The notes below the pieces were generated by a model. It made no database searches, was not told the origin of the DNA, and saw nothing but the letters and a program-made list of their open reading frames with translations. Positions 12,600 through 24,268 of a DNA stretch of 64,000 nucleotides are shown piece by piece. A program made the translations under genes and the position numbers. Numbering within the stretch: the stretch's first letter is position 1; each line of letters opens with the position of its first letter. The stretch lies in assembly GCF_954871325.1 (NCBI RefSeq), contig NC_088777.1, positions 54,288,703-54,352,702 of the forward strand, given 5' to 3'. Source of the DNA: Gordionus sp. m RMFG-2023 (Eukaryota > Nematomorpha > Gordioida > Chordodea > Parachordodidae).

Positions 12600-13060
12600 T
12601 GTAAAATATTTATTATTATGATTAACATTTAGAATAAATTATAACTTCTATAGAATTGTAATTTTTAAGAAAATCATCAAAATTATTTATGACTAAATAT
12701 ATAAATGTTATCTCTGGTTAAAATGTAACAATTATTCCTCAATAAATCTAGTTCTATAAATATTTAATACGATAATCCTATGGATTAAATAAGATTAAGA
12801 TCCAAGTCATATAGAAATCATTAAAATTTGATATGTCTAAAAGTCTAATTACTGAAAATATTATCAATAGTTAAAAGAATGGCCAGATATAGAGATAAAA
12901 CTAATATTTTTAAAAAAATTATCATATTAATTAATTTTAAAAACTGCAAATTATATATTATAAATATTAAAGAATTTCTTAACACACAAATAAATTTTTT
13001 TCTTAAATTTTACACTAAATATCAAATTTTATAGCAATAAATCTGTAAGGAAAGGGTTAC
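12600..13060 (-). repeat. Partial inverted copy of a dispersed AT-rich repeat
   Basis: The stretch with AATACGATAATCCTATGGAT (12757-12784) matches the reverse complement of 45215-45245, and neighbouring blocks also correspond. The ATTTATGAC(T/C)AAAT block near 12690 resembles blocks at 35810 and 46390. Limits are approximate. Confidence 0.4.
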
Positions 13061-13412
13061 TATGGTCATTGAATAGGTTCCTCCATATCAAGTTTAATAG
13101 AGTTAGAGGAAGGTTGTCGATATTTTTCATATAGCATAAGTAAATTACCTGACTGAAGATAGGGAAAGAAACCATTCAAATTATGTATTTCATTCATCCT
13201 AATTTTAATTAATTGTTAAAAAAGGGGGAGAGTTATATTTTTTTGAGGAATAGAATAATATTATACTTGTTGTGGTTGTTAAATTATTATCTATTTAAAA
13301 TATATATAATGGTTATATGCAACAATAATAAGAATATACAAAAAAATAACTGCACAAAATACCATAGGGTTAAAGCCATTAGTGGTGATGATTAAAAATT
13401 GTCTTTATTAAC

Positions 13413-13878
13413 CAGGGACCCGGAATGAACCGTTAATCATTATAAACCGTTATAAATATCCGAACCGTAACCAAACCGATACAATTATTTTTTGAAGGAA
13501 AAAAAGAACCTTTATTAAATAAGGTTAAACCGGTTCAGTTTTTATATTTTAGAAATGGAAATAACTTGAATTATATAAACTTGTTCTCATACTAGCGGTT
13601 CCCGCAACATAAGTTTCTGTAGAAATGGCGTTTTCGGGCTAAAATTTGTGTTATCTCACAACGAGCAAAAAGATTACTAATACGTTCAAATAATATATTT
13701 AAAAATGAGTTATTATATTTTTTTATATATAATTCATAGATGCTTAATAAATTAGACGATGGTGTTGCTTAAATAAAAAAAATTCTATCCGTAATGAACC
13801 TTTATAAACCTTTATAATTAGCATACAAAACGTAACTAATTTTTACATACTAAACCGTTTGAACGGTTCGGGTCCCTG
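13413..13878. mobile_element. Non-autonomous hAT-like MITE, 466 bp
   Basis: The ends are inverted repeats, CAGGGACCCGGA at the left and TTCGGGTCCCTG at the right. They are bordered by 8-bp target duplications, TTATTAAC (13405-13412) and TTGTTAAC (13879-13886), one mismatch apart. Eight-bp duplications and CAGGG-type ends fit the hAT superfamily. The subterminal parts repeat AACCGTTATAAA and AACCGNNT motifs, and the interior has no coding capacity that I can see. Confidence 0.8.
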
Positions 13879-14390
13879 TTGTTAACAAGAAATATATTGT
13901 GACAAAACTAAATATATTAAATTTGTTTGAAAAATAACCAAATTTTTAATAAGATGATTAACTCTATCATTTAATTATTTCTTATCTGTCCTCTATAAAT
14001 ATTATTTCCTAAAACTCTTTAATACATATTCCTATAGGTTTTAGTACATCCCGGTCATATAAAAATCGATATAAAAGGGTAGGTCTTAAAAGTCGAATTT
14101 ATTAAAATATTTAAATTCTAAACTGTAGCCTATATTTTATTTATTAATTTTTCTATAAAAAAAATACTCAATTGCATTTGATAGTAAATAACATTTTGAG
14201 TGATAATATTATAGTCTGAAATGTGTATGCAAATTTTCACTTTGACTATGATTTTATCAGCCATAATCTTTTATTTAAAAAGGTATATGCATATCACGAA
14301 AAAGATATATGTATTACAATATAATGTTTTATATTTATAGACTGGTATCATTTGTTTTTATTGAGAAAAATAATTATTTATAATTAAAAT

Positions 14391-14945
14391 TATATTTTGA
14401 AAATGTTTTAATGAAAAATTATACACGCAGGAAAAGCTAGGAGTTGTTTCTCCATCCTGGAGAATATAGAATATCCATTCATTACCGGGGGAAGTAGATA
14501 CTCCCAGAGTGACATGGACTACTACTTGTAAAGCATGTTTATTTTATTTTTTTATGACTTAAAAATTGAATGAGTATAACTTTTATTGGTAATTATTAAG
14601 TTGTGTCAAATTGAGGTAAGTAACAAATATCTATTTTGATCGTAGTTTTCCCAAATCCATAACCACATCCTTGGTTCACATGGTGAAAATATATGAGATC
14701 GTTATCATGAAAGCTCGATAATAGTTATGCGACAGAGCTATCATTGTGTAGTATTCTTTGTAAACGAAAGGATTGTAAAATAAGGATCACAAAATTGTCC
14801 CATATATAAATTTTTATATTTTGTATGTTTTATTTTCATATTAGCCCCGATGAGTTCCCAGTTAGGGCGTTTTTAGTTACTCCGGACATTATCAAGAATA
14901 AAAAGAAAGAAAAGTGTCAAAAAAAATCTAAATAATTTATTTGAA
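14391..14945 (+). repeat. Dispersed ~550-bp LTR-like repeat, copy 1
   Basis: It runs from TATATTTTGAAAATGTTTTA to past CTCCGGACATTATCAAG. It is highly similar to 38143-38700 (same strand) and to 37337-37876 (opposite strand). Two copies start with TGTTATATT, as LTRs often do. Shared internal blocks include TACCGGGGGAAGTAGATACT, ATGAGATCGTTATCATGAAA and AGCCCCGA(T/G)GAGTTCCC. There is no coding region. A solo LTR of an unidentified LTR element is my best reading, with an unclassified non-autonomous repeat as the alternative. Confidence 0.6.
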
Positions 14946-15177
14946 CATTCATTTCCTAAAAAGAGTTTAATATAAATTATGGTTATTAAAACGGCTTTTA
15001 ACAGAAAGACATTCTTGAACCTTAATTTTTTAATCAAACTCGGACCTGCATTAAAAAAAAAATTTGGCTCGTCCTTCCCATATTTAATATTTTAAAAAAT
15101 TCATTAGCTCATGATTTAAATAAATAATTCTCGTTGTTAACCTGTCTACACAATCTTTGCATTGATAGGAAAAAATA

Positions 15178-15585
15178 ATTTCATAATTATAGTTGTATCA
15201 AATAGTAGCTCTGAGGTAAGAAACAAAAATATTTTCCACATCCTTATTTCATATGGAAAAAATATATGAGATCGTCATCATGAAAGCTTGATCATAGTTA
15301 TGCGATAGAGCTATCATTATTCTTATCCGTAAACAAGAGGATTGTTTAGGATCATAAAATTATCCCATATATAAATTTTTATATATTTTATTTACATATT
15401 AGCCCCGAGGAGTTCCCGGTTAGGCCGTTTTCTCTTTCTCCGGACATGCCTAAAAATAAAGAAAAACGAGGAAAAAAGTCATCATAACCTATTTTGAATA
15501 ATTTTCTTATATAAATTAATTTCAATTTTTTATAATAAAAATTTAATAAATGAACAACATGTGCTTTTGAAAGAATATTAAATAA
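15178..15585 (+). repeat. Dispersed ~550-bp LTR-like repeat, truncated diverged copy
   Basis: This matches the right two-thirds of copy 1 (CTGAGGTAAGAAACAAA, ATGAGATCGTCATCATGAAA, AGCCCCGAGGAGTTCCCGG, CTCCGGACATG). It also shares the tail AATAAATGAAC..ATGTGCTT with copy 3 at about 38750. It is more diverged than the other copies, and the left third is missing. It lies only about 60 bp from the mitochondrial insertion. Confidence 0.6.
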
Positions 15586-15639
15586 AGATAAAAAAAATAT
15601 ATTAAAATGAGTTTTACTAAGAATTCTACCGAAACCTCG

Positions 15640-16089
15640 GCCTCTTAAATTTCAGATATATTTAGTTCCGATCATAATGATGCTTTAAGGTTAAGGTTCA
15701 GGGATATAAATATCCATCCTGATATGATAAAACAGATGAGAAAATACATATAGAAATAGACACTGTAAGGGTCATAAGAGGAGAATAGATTTATATCATA
15801 TGTAAATTACTTAATAAAGATAAATTTTAGGAAAGGCAAAATAATAAATTTTATAATTATAAAGAAGCTACTAATAAAATTAGGGTAAGTATGAGGGATA
15901 TATAGATCTCAGCAGGCAATTATTGATTATTATAGAATGACAAACTAAAATTAAATTATCTATATAGGGGTAAAAAATAAAGATAAAACTTACCAAAGTT
16001 TAATTGACATCTTCAACTTTATAAATTGATACTTGTGAAGAGTTAAGCTATTTAGTATATAAAAAGGAAGGTGAATAATTATAGCTTGG
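15640..16089 (-). other. Possible continuation of the mitochondrial insertion past cox2
   Basis: It shares the G-over-C skew of the adjoining cox2 and cox1 copies, and short minus-strand stretches read like mitochondrial membrane protein (for example near 15750). I could not firmly recognise a tRNA, atp8 or atp6. The end of the insertion is therefore uncertain. Confidence 0.25.
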
Positions 16090-16700
16090 TAATTCAATTA
16101 ATAAAATTTCTAGTTGATACAACCTCTAAGCAGATTGGTATAAATGAGTGGTTGACCTATGGCCCGTAAGCAATTAGTGGATTTTTGGGTATAAAAAAAA
16201 ATTTGGTTAATTCGGCTTGGGTGAAAATTGAAGGAGGGAAATTACATCTCTAGATTATATTATTATACGTGTTATAATCCTAGAGGGGAAGCTATATGGT
16301 TATTAGAATCTAAGAGACGTTTTCTATTGAGTGTTAAATCATATTCTTGTGTTATGTAGGAGTTAAAAGAGTTTTCATAATTTCAGTATCATTGAGACCC
16401 TATAACATTAATGACAAGGTCTGGCCAGTGATAATTTTTATTTGATTATAATACTATAAGGTAGGTAAGGCTATGGTTATTAAAACTACTATAGGGGGTG
16501 GTGGTCCATAAAAATTCAGTTATATTTATATGTGTCGTTTTAACAAATTTTTAAGGATTATAACAACAACATATATAAAGAAGAGTATAATAGTCACACC
16601 TACAATAAATCTTATTGCAAATTGATAGAAGGAGATTAGGTGTTCCGAAGAGGAAGTAAGTATATATTGTAAGAATAATGCACGTCAGGGGTTCATTTTT
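16090..16700 (-). pseudogene. cox2: Nuclear copy of mitochondrial cox2 (NUMT), broken
   Basis: On the minus strand, with the invertebrate mitochondrial code, blocks align in order with cytochrome c oxidase subunit II. They are MSFYQFAM with a following membrane segment near 16650-16560, LWTTTPMVVLMTMALPTL near 16510-16440, MGLNDTEIMK near 16395, KRLLDSNNHM near 16315, and SRINQIFFYTQKS near 16200. Next comes a stretch standing where the copper-binding C-terminal part should be. There it reads NCLRAMGQPLIY instead of the usual GQCSEICG-type motif, so the CuA ligands are lost. Several stops and shifts are present. It starts about 30 bp after the cox1 copy ends, with no tRNA between. Confidence 0.82.
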
Positions 16701-16711
16701 AACCGTAATAG

Positions 16712-17935
16712 TTAAAAGTTTTTAAATAGAGGTTGAGGATATTTGTTCAAAGCATGCGTCGAAGAAGGAAATCTTACAGTATATTCTAAACGACTTGAGT
16801 AGGCTGAAGTAATAGACACACCTTTCGATCTGACGATAAAGTGTCTAACAAAATCATATAAAATAATTAAGGCTATGGTATATATAATTGAGCAGTCTAA
16901 TGATGAGACTCTATTACTGGATATAAATATATCGAGATACTGTATGTCGAGGTATGCCTGCAAGTTCCTGGAATTGATAAGGAAAGAAGGTTATATTTAC
17001 TCCTACAAATGCTAGAAAAAATTGAGGGAGACTAATTTTTATAGGAGTTGAAAGTACTAATAGCATAAAATGCATAACCCCTGCAAAAATACAGAATTCT
17101 GCTCCTATATATAGAACATAATAAAAATAAGCGACTGTATAATAAGTGTTGTGTAAAGTAATGTCTAAAGATGAGGAGAATATCCTGTTAATCGCCCCAC
17201 CACAAATAAAAAGCTCAAGTTTGAGAGATGGAAAAATTATTAGGGGATCCGGATATGAACCAACTAAAATTTTTAAATCATGTGGGGATGGAAATTATTT
17301 TAAAAGCTGAGATAAAAAGGAACGGGTATCAACATATAATACTACTGTGAATATATGATGAGCTCCTATGATAAAACTTAATCCCGCGGTTCCGACTATA
17401 GCATAGATTATGCTAAGGTGACGTGAATTTTTTATTAGCATTGTCTGTTAAATTATGAGAAATTAAGCCAAATCCAGGAAAAATATAAACTTCGGGTGAC
17501 CTTAAAATCAAAATAAGTGTTGGAATAAAATAGGGTAATTCCCTCCGACAACGTCAAAAAATGAAGTATTAATGTTTCGATTTAAAATTAATATTGTTGT
17601 AGCTTCTACTAAAACCGTGGATAAAGGGTTCAATTAGCACCGCCTGATTATGTTATACTACTTGTTAATAGAAGAAAGATAGGCCATATCAGATGAAGAA
17701 AGTACTAATTGGATTAGTCAGTTACCGAATTCACCAACTATAATTGGTATAATAGCATAAAAATTATAGCCAGGGCATGGGAGGTAACAATTATGTTATT
17801 ATCAGACTCAGAGTTAATAATTGAAGAAGAGTGAGATAGTTCAGTTTGAATGATTATTCTCAAAGCGGTACCTAAAAATACAGGAAACCTATAAAATATA
17901 GAATACCATTATCACGTGAGGAGGTAGATGTAATT
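16712..17935 (-). pseudogene. cox1: Nuclear copy of mitochondrial cox1 (NUMT), broken and internally deleted
   Basis: The minus strand, read with ATA=Met, TGA=Trp and AGA/AGG=Ser, gives cytochrome c oxidase subunit I. Blocks are FLGTALSMIIQTELSHS (near 17860), MIVTSHALAMIF, GEFGNWLIQLVLSSSDMAY (near 17715), FLLLTSSMT (near 17680), [17 protein letters not shown] (near 17570), QHLFWF-GHPEVYIF (near 17510), AHHMFTVVLYVDTRSF (near 17360), PTGFKIFSWFISGS, DITLHNTYYTVAYFYYVL (near 17150), FVGVNMTFFPYQFQELAGMP (near 16980) and a C-terminal tail to 16712. Two internal segments are missing, including most of the middle third (VYPPLS to the LTDRN region). Stops and substitutions at otherwise fixed positions show it is not functional. 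It was probably copied as one piece together with cox2. Confidence 0.88.
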
Positions 17936-18000
17936 CATCTATAACATGCTCCTAATATCTAATTTACAAAAGTATAACTATTTCCATGAATCCAAATAAA

Positions 18001-18400
18001 GTAAAAAAGGTGAACGAATGAGATGAATGAAGTGAACAAATATACGGGTGGGTGGGGTGAGAAGAGGGAAAAAAATAGGGCAGAGGTGAGACCGAAAATG
18101 CTGTTATCTCCTACCTTCAGGGTGTCTATTGTGGCAGATTTTATGAAAAGTTAAGATTTTTATAAAGGTCTTAAATTTTGTCTTTTTTGAATTTGTGCTG
18201 ACCCTTAACGATTATCATTTATTAGTAGTGTTTATTATACTAATAGGAGTAAGTGTGTATTTTTTTGATCATAGAGGATGATTGAGTAACTCAAAGTTTT
18301 CTATATTTTGTGGTACACGGGAAGTGAGACAAGCTGTTTTTTATGAGTTAATAGTGAAATTTCTTTTTTTATTAATAGGATTGGTGGTGATAAGTTATTA
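18001..18400. other. Flank of the mitochondrial insertion, origin unclear
   Basis: The stretch is G-richer than background. Part of it (18195-18390, +) stays open under the mitochondrial code but matches no mitochondrial protein I know. It is not assigned. Confidence 0.25.
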
Positions 18401-18600
18401 AGTTTTCTATTTTTATTCTATTTTTTCATTATTTTTTCTTTTCTTTTTTTTCTTTACTTATTTTTCTTTCTTTACTTATTTTTTCTATTTTTTCTTTTTA
18501 TTCTATTTTTTCTATTGTTTTTTTTTCTTTTCTTCTATTATTTTTTTTACTTAATTTTCTTCTATTCTACCTCTCTTTAAAATATTTTTCAACTCTATTT
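18400..18600 (+). repeat. Pyrimidine-rich TTTTCTATT low-complexity tract
   Basis: This is about 200 bases almost entirely of T and C on the + strand, with recurrent TTCTATTTT and TTTTCTTTT words. A similar tract (TCTATTCTATTCTATTTTC) lies at about 58780-58915. Confidence 0.7.
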
Positions 18601-18783
18601 TTTATATTTTTCACTTGAAAGTAGTAGGGTTATGGAAAGTACTGAACTGGACAGGGCGGGAATAGATGGGATATAACTGGAAAAGCAAAGATATGGGTGG
18701 TAAATGAAAGTATCGGGAGTGAGTAGATCGGAAGAATAAGAAATGGAAAGAGATCGGTAGGTACAGAATCGGAAAGGTCGTAT

Positions 18784-18998
18784 TCGGAAAGACGTCATAT
18801 GAAGCTACGGGATCAGAAAAAAAGTCTCGGAAGGGATCGGGAATAACGGAATCTAGATGATCGGAGGAGAAGATCTTATCTTATCTTCATGTAATCGGAA
18901 AGACTTCATATGAAGCTACGGGATCAGAAAGGAAGGCTTGGAAGGGATCGGGAACAACGGAATCTAGATGATCGGAGGAGATCTTATCTTATCTTCAT
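18784..18998 (+). repeat. Tandem duplication of a ~105-bp unit
   Basis: Copy 1 (18784-18890) and copy 2 (18895-18998) both run from TCGGAAAGAC(G/T)TCATATG to TTATCTTATCTTCAT. They share GAAGCTACGGGATCAGAAA and AATCTAGATGATCGGAGGAG and differ at only a few positions. The GATCGG and CGGAA motifs also recur in the 120 bp to the left, which suggests an older, more decayed array. It lies at the far edge of the pyrimidine tract. Confidence 0.85.
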
Positions 18999-18999
18999 T

Positions 19000-19594
19000 A
19001 TTTTTTAGAATAAAAACTTAAGTTTATGCTTATACATAAGTAATATCTAAATAAATAAAATAATTAATCAAATTTAACTTCTATATCTTCTCTACACTTA
19101 AGTGATGCTATAAATTACCAGGTCTTTGCCATTGAATACGACTGCCCTTAAAAATTTATTCAAATTAGTATCCGCATTAAGAGACCTAAAAGAAATTAAA
19201 TAGATACAAACCAGCAAGCCAACCCAAATGTGTAAATAAGTATAATAATTTATATGGCTGATCTAACAGATTGAAAAAAGTCTCTTAAACCATGTACTGT
19301 TGGGTTAAAATTAAAAACAATAAAAATATTGGATGAAGGATGCTTCTTATTATTTTTTCTAAATCATTCACAAAATTAGTCTAAATTTCTATGTATAATT
19401 TAAGGTTTAAGGGGGTTAAGATTTTCTGTCAGTTGCGTAAATAGTAAGGGACATGGGGGAAGGGTATTTGTCCATAGCAAAAAAGCAAGTGATTATTTAT
19501 AAGAAAGCAAAACATTTAAATAATATTATTACCTTTTTTTTAACAAAAATTAATTGAGCTAATAGAAGATTTCCCGTCCATATATCATAGCAAC
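19000..19594. other. AT-rich stretch, no gene seen
   Basis: It lies between the tandem duplication and the left limit of the LINE homology. No exon or bounded element is recognised. Confidence 0.4.
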
Positions 19595-20648
19595 AATTTA
19601 GATATGTATACTATAAAAGATGACATAGTAATTCGTAAATATTTAGAAACAATCATTATCTTAGATAACTGAATTTTGTCCCATTTTTGATGATAAGATT
19701 TAAATCTTGATGAGAAGAAAGCACTCTTTAACTCGACGGAATTGTATTTAGCATATCATTGTTGAGGGGCATCCATATAAATTTAGCTTTAGTCTATTTC
19801 GATATTTACTAGTGTTTTGGATTGGTGTACATAATTTTCTTCTATTGGTATATATTTTGGATGACTCTATAAAAACATTTTCAATAGTATTAAGAAATGT
19901 ATGATATCTAATATTTATTCCTTATTAAAAATAATCCATATCATGAATAATAAAAACTGATTTATTTACATCAGAGCTAAATATAAATGACTTAGTTATG
20001 TCGTAATGAATATGTTATCAAATTTTATATATTTAGGAATTTAGCATTTACATCAGAGCTAAATGTATATGACTATGTTATCATCTTCATCGTAATGAAT
20101 TTGAGGAATATATAATATTCAGTAATTTAGCGTAAATAATAAAAAATTAAAATAATTTATAAATCCATTTTTTTTAAGTTTTATGGTAATATTCTGGGTT
20201 TAAAATACTCAATAAATTAAACAAGTTCCAGGATTTTCATAAGCTTTTAATAGAGGAAATATACGCGTATTATAGATCGGAAAAACACTGCCAGATAAGT
20301 ACCCACCCCCAGAATCTATTTTACAAAAAATGAATTCGGTTCGGGTTGAGACGGGTCTAATATTTATTATTTGTAAAATATTATTTATTATCAAGAAAGA
20401 AAAAAAATTAATTTTTTTTATATATAAATAATACGGGCAAATAATGAAACAAATTTGACCCGGGCAGGGTTTCAAATTAGAATAAAATTAGTCATTCTCA
20501 TATAGTTATTTTTTAATAGTTTAGGAAAGAGGACATAAAATTCGTCCTCTTTTGTTTTATAAGATGGTTTAATCTTCTCTTCAAGATCATTCTGTAAAAA
20601 AAAATAATTTGAGGATGGACATTTTGAATTAATAAAATCACTTTGCAC

Positions 20649-20733
20649 TGCTCTATAATGGAAATCGCTGCGATCGATCCAGCTGATCGGTCGCTGCGAT
20701 ATCGCGGCGAAATCGCAATCGCTCTACAATATG
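20649..20733. repeat. CpG-rich, partly palindromic insertion
   Basis: This is about 85 bp with GATCG, CGCGGCG and TCGCTGCGAT words (GCTGCGATCGATCCAGCTGA). It is far richer in G+C than the flanks, and the left GCTCTATAATGGAAATCGC loosely mirrors the right GCAATCGCTCTACAATATG. It sits between the LINE 5' region and its RT, and is probably a tiny mobile-element remnant of unknown class. Confidence 0.4.
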
Positions 20734-20737
20734 ATTT

Positions 20738-21260
20738 CAGGGTAAGCCAGATGGTGTACGTCCCATTGCAGTAGGCTCCTTTTTCAGAAGATTAATAGCC
20801 AAAATCATAATCGAACACATCAATCATGATGCTGTCAACATTTTAAATTCTTATCAACTAGGTTGTGGGATCAAGGGTGGCTGTGAAATAGTGGCTCATA
20901 CCTTAAGAATTTACTTAGAAAACCCACCACCTGATTCTGTAATATGCAAACTAGATTTCAAAAATGCCTTCATTAGCCTTGTACCTCATTTTTAAAGTCT
21001 TCTATGAAAGTTTTCCCTGTTATTCTAAATTTATTGAATCCTCATATGGTTTTCAGACGCCTTTGACGTATGGATCTTATCAGATTTTATCCCAAGAGGG
21101 CATCCAAAAAGGGGATCCATTAGGACCTCTTCTTTTTTGTTTTAGAATCCATCATCTCATCTTCCAAATTAAACAAAATTTCAACCTAGATCTTAATCTA
21201 TGGTATTTAGACGATGGGATATGTGTGGTTCTTCAGCAAGCGCCTTAAAACACCTAGAAA
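20738..21260 (+). pseudogene. LINE reverse transcriptase domain, broken
   Basis: The left piece reads KPDGVRPIAVGSFFRRLIAK, then NSYQLGCGIKGGCEIVAHTL, then LENPPPDSVICKLDFKNAF, which are RT motifs 0 to 2a/A. A frame change and a stop follow LDFKNAF. In the next frame (20964-21248) come GIQKGDPLGPLLF (motif B-like QGDPLGP) and LWYLDDGICVV, where YLDDG replaces the usual YADD as in the RT family linked to C-terminal PD-(D/E)XK endonucleases. The end joins the hAT target site. Enzyme activity is lost. Confidence 0.8.
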
Positions 21261-21772
21261 TCAATTCCCAAGCTATCGGCCTGGTACTCAACATAAATAA
21301 AACAGAATTATATTCTTAAACAATAAGCCACAAAAGCAGTGGCGTAGCCAGAATTTTATCATGGGGGGGTTTTAAAAATAACCTCTCATTTTTTTTGAAC
21401 ACGTAATTGCTTATATTTTGGGATTTGTTAAAATTGTTTTATATTTTCACATAAAAAAATTTTAGGGTATTTTATTATATATTTTTATTTATTAAAATAT
21501 TTTCAAAATGTTGATATTTTATATAATACAGATTTTAATATTAAAAATTATTATAAAGACTCTATTTAAAAAAAGTAATTTTATAATTATATAAAATATG
21601 TTTAATTCTTATGCAAATAATGGTATTTAAAAAAATATGATGATATTATCTTATAAATAATACATTTTTTACAAAAAAAATTGAGTATATATTAAAACTA
21701 ATAAAATTTTATTGCTATTTTTTGATTTGAATTTAAAAAGAGATATCTACTTTTCTCTGAGATTTTGCTAAT

Positions 21773-24050
21773 TCATTCTAGAATTAAATTTTTATTTAAA
21801 ATAATCTCCTTATAAATATTCAATAGGGCTAATCCATTTAAACGTTTTTCACCGGTTGTGTTTCTTAAATAGGTTTTTAACCTTTTTAAAGTTGAAAAAG
21901 ACCTTTCATTAGTGCAGGTACTAATTGGCAAGGTAGCTAAAATAATTAATAATGTTTTGATATTAGGCAGGGAATCTAAAATGCAATTACACATGGAAAG
22001 GGCCTGCAAAGCATTTTTTGGTCTCAAAGAATACCCTATTCTGTCTAGATTTTTATACCAAAATTCGACATCACAAAGTAACTTATCATATGAACCTACT
22101 AAATTATTAGCATAAAACTCTGAGATTTTTTTAATATCCTCTCGTGTTTCAAGTGTAATCAACAGTTTAGACTCAACCGGCAAAAGAAAATAAAAGCTTT
22201 TTAATATATAATTATGACTAATAAATTTTTCTTTTAATTGAAATAAAAATGTATCAATAAGGGGAATAAAAATGTTTATTTTATAAAAATCCCCAATCGT
22301 AGATGAATCAATATTTGATCGATTGGATTGTCTAGAAATTACTCTAGGTTTAAAAATTTCAATTCCAAACATATTAGCAATCACCTTTACTTTTTCATAT
22401 ATTTATGAAATTTTTCATCCACATTCTCTCTGACATTTGTTAATATTCCAACAATATCCTTTGCTCTATTCATAATTTCTCTTAAATCCAAATCAATTTT
22501 TTGTAGCATTTTTCTAAAATCATATGTATAATTAAATAAAAAATAAAAACATTGAATTGAAATTAAAAACTGTGGCTTAATAATATCCTGCAAAAATTTT
22601 CGGCATCTGCTGAATCTTTTTCCTTGCTTGATATATAAAATTCTAGTGCTGCAAAGACAACATCATAGAGTTCAATAAAGAGTTTCACCGACTCTTGTCT
22701 TTCGATGAATCTGGTCAGACAAAATCTTTTTAGTTTTTTTTTGATTTTTTGAGTCAATATCATGATACGTTTGAATAAATAACTCCCTTTTTTTGGGTGG
22801 TGTGAAATAGCTGCAAACCAAAGATATTGTTTCTAAATTTTTTAAAATATATTAGCATTTTTAAAGATAATACACACTAAACATACATAATATGTTATAA
22901 AAACTAATAATTAAATTAAAATATTTTAACGTAAACTGTTCCTGATGTCCCGAATTTCACATGCCTCAGATATGATTAAGTTTAAACACTGTGAACTACA
23001 GAGAACATAGAGGGCGGTGTTGTAAAGCTCTCTTATTCTTGACTGCACACCGTTAACATGACCACTCATCGAGGGAGCTCCATCATATCCTTGGCCTCTC
23101 ATCAAGTTTAAATTTAAATCTAGGCCTTTAAGTGATGATATTTTCTTTCGCTATAGTCTCCGATTTAATGTCATGCAATTAGATAAATTGAACAAAGAGT
23201 TCCTTCATTTTAAATTCTCCTGACTCCAGATCGATAAACCTAATAGCTATAGATAGTTGCTCTATATTGGCCACGTCAGATGTCTCATCAGCTAAAACAC
23301 TAAAAAAAGGTGCTGCTTTCACCTTTCTTGAAATTTTATTTAAAATGAATTTATGCATATAGAAATAATCTCATTTTGTATCGAAGGACTTAAATAAGTT
23401 GCATTTTTGGGAGAGTTAATAAAAAGATTTGTATAAGTTTCATTATTATCACATAATAGTTTTAACAATTCTTTAAAATTTCCTTCGTTATTATTGGAAC
23501 ATATTGTTGTTAATGGACCAGAGAATACTCTATGTGCCCTTAGTGCTAGGCCCTGCTTTCCTAACCAAATAATAGCATCAATAATTATCATTATTCTTTT
23601 TCTATCATTTGTAACTTTTTTCAATTTTTGTTCTCTAAGATTTTAGATATTGATATTTTTTTGTTATTTGATATTGCCTTTAAATTGCCTATTATTTCGC
23701 ATGAATTTATGTGATATGTGTTTTGTTGATGGGAATTAAATTTTTCTATGGCATCTTTCCACCTAGTATACCCGGTACTTACCAATGTCTTAAGTTTTTG
23801 TAACCCTTTACCAGCATATTTTGGCGAGAAAATAACGCACACCTTACAAAAAGCCCCTTGCTTTATGGCTGAGTAGGCAAGCCACCTATATTTTTTTAGC
23901 CATGAAAATTGGAATGTTAAATTTCTCATATTTAATGATACTTATAACCATTCCCTGGCTCCCAAATATTATCAATGGACCTTAATTTTTCATTATCATT
24001 ATGAAAATTGTGGTGTACATAGGTTGCAATATCTTTTTGACAAAGGATGT
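21773..24050 (-). pseudogene. hAT transposase main exon (TTF zinc finger, DUF4371, hAT C-terminal dimerisation), broken
   Basis: The exon starts after the acceptor TTTAAAAAAATATAG|AC with ILCQKDIATYV and IDNIWEPGNGYK. Next comes a TTF-type zinc finger region (RNLTFQFSWLKKYRWLAYS, then GAFCKVCVIFS near 23850). A DUF4371-type catalytic part follows, with AIIWLGKQGLALRAHR near 23570 and FFSVLADETSDVANIEQLS near 23300. The C-terminal hAT dimerisation domain near 21930-21830 reads ILATLPISTCTNERSFSTLK, ending in LNKNLILE. This is the ZMYM1-like or KIAA1586-like transposase layout. Frame changes fall near 23935, 23620, 23200, 22760-22560 and 22385, at least five breaks. It acts, when intact, as a cut-and-paste transposase on the element's own ends. 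Confidence 0.85.
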
Positions 24051-24268
24051 CTATATTTTTTTAAAATTAAAATTTCAATATGAACTGTTTTAAATATAAT
24101 AAACCCAATGATCTTATTTCTTATAGCACTAATCAAAAACACCCCAAAAACCTTATCTGAGTTTGTTTAAAAAATTAGATAACAAATATAAAATATATCT
24201 TGAATAAGTATAAGTGACAAAATAAAAATGAACTATATAATATAAAAATATTAAACAAAATATTATAC

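Noticed and set aside
14391-14945. Spliced-leader or snRNA gene (GAGGTAAGTAAC donor-like motif inside a conserved repeat)
   Set aside because: The motif is conserved, but no Sm site, defined transcript end or known leader sequence was recognised, and LTR-like ends fit two of the copies.
15990-16075. Mitochondrial tRNA after cox2
   Set aside because: A stem TCAAT/GTTGA with a 7-base loop exists, but the other arms and a proper anticodon could not be established.
16712-16963. 83-codon nuclear gene on the minus strand
   Set aside because: It is the C-terminal part of the mitochondrial cox1 copy read with the standard code.
18595-18798. 67-codon frame on the minus strand
   Set aside because: It falls in the GATCGG/CGGAA repeat region with no recognisable protein features.
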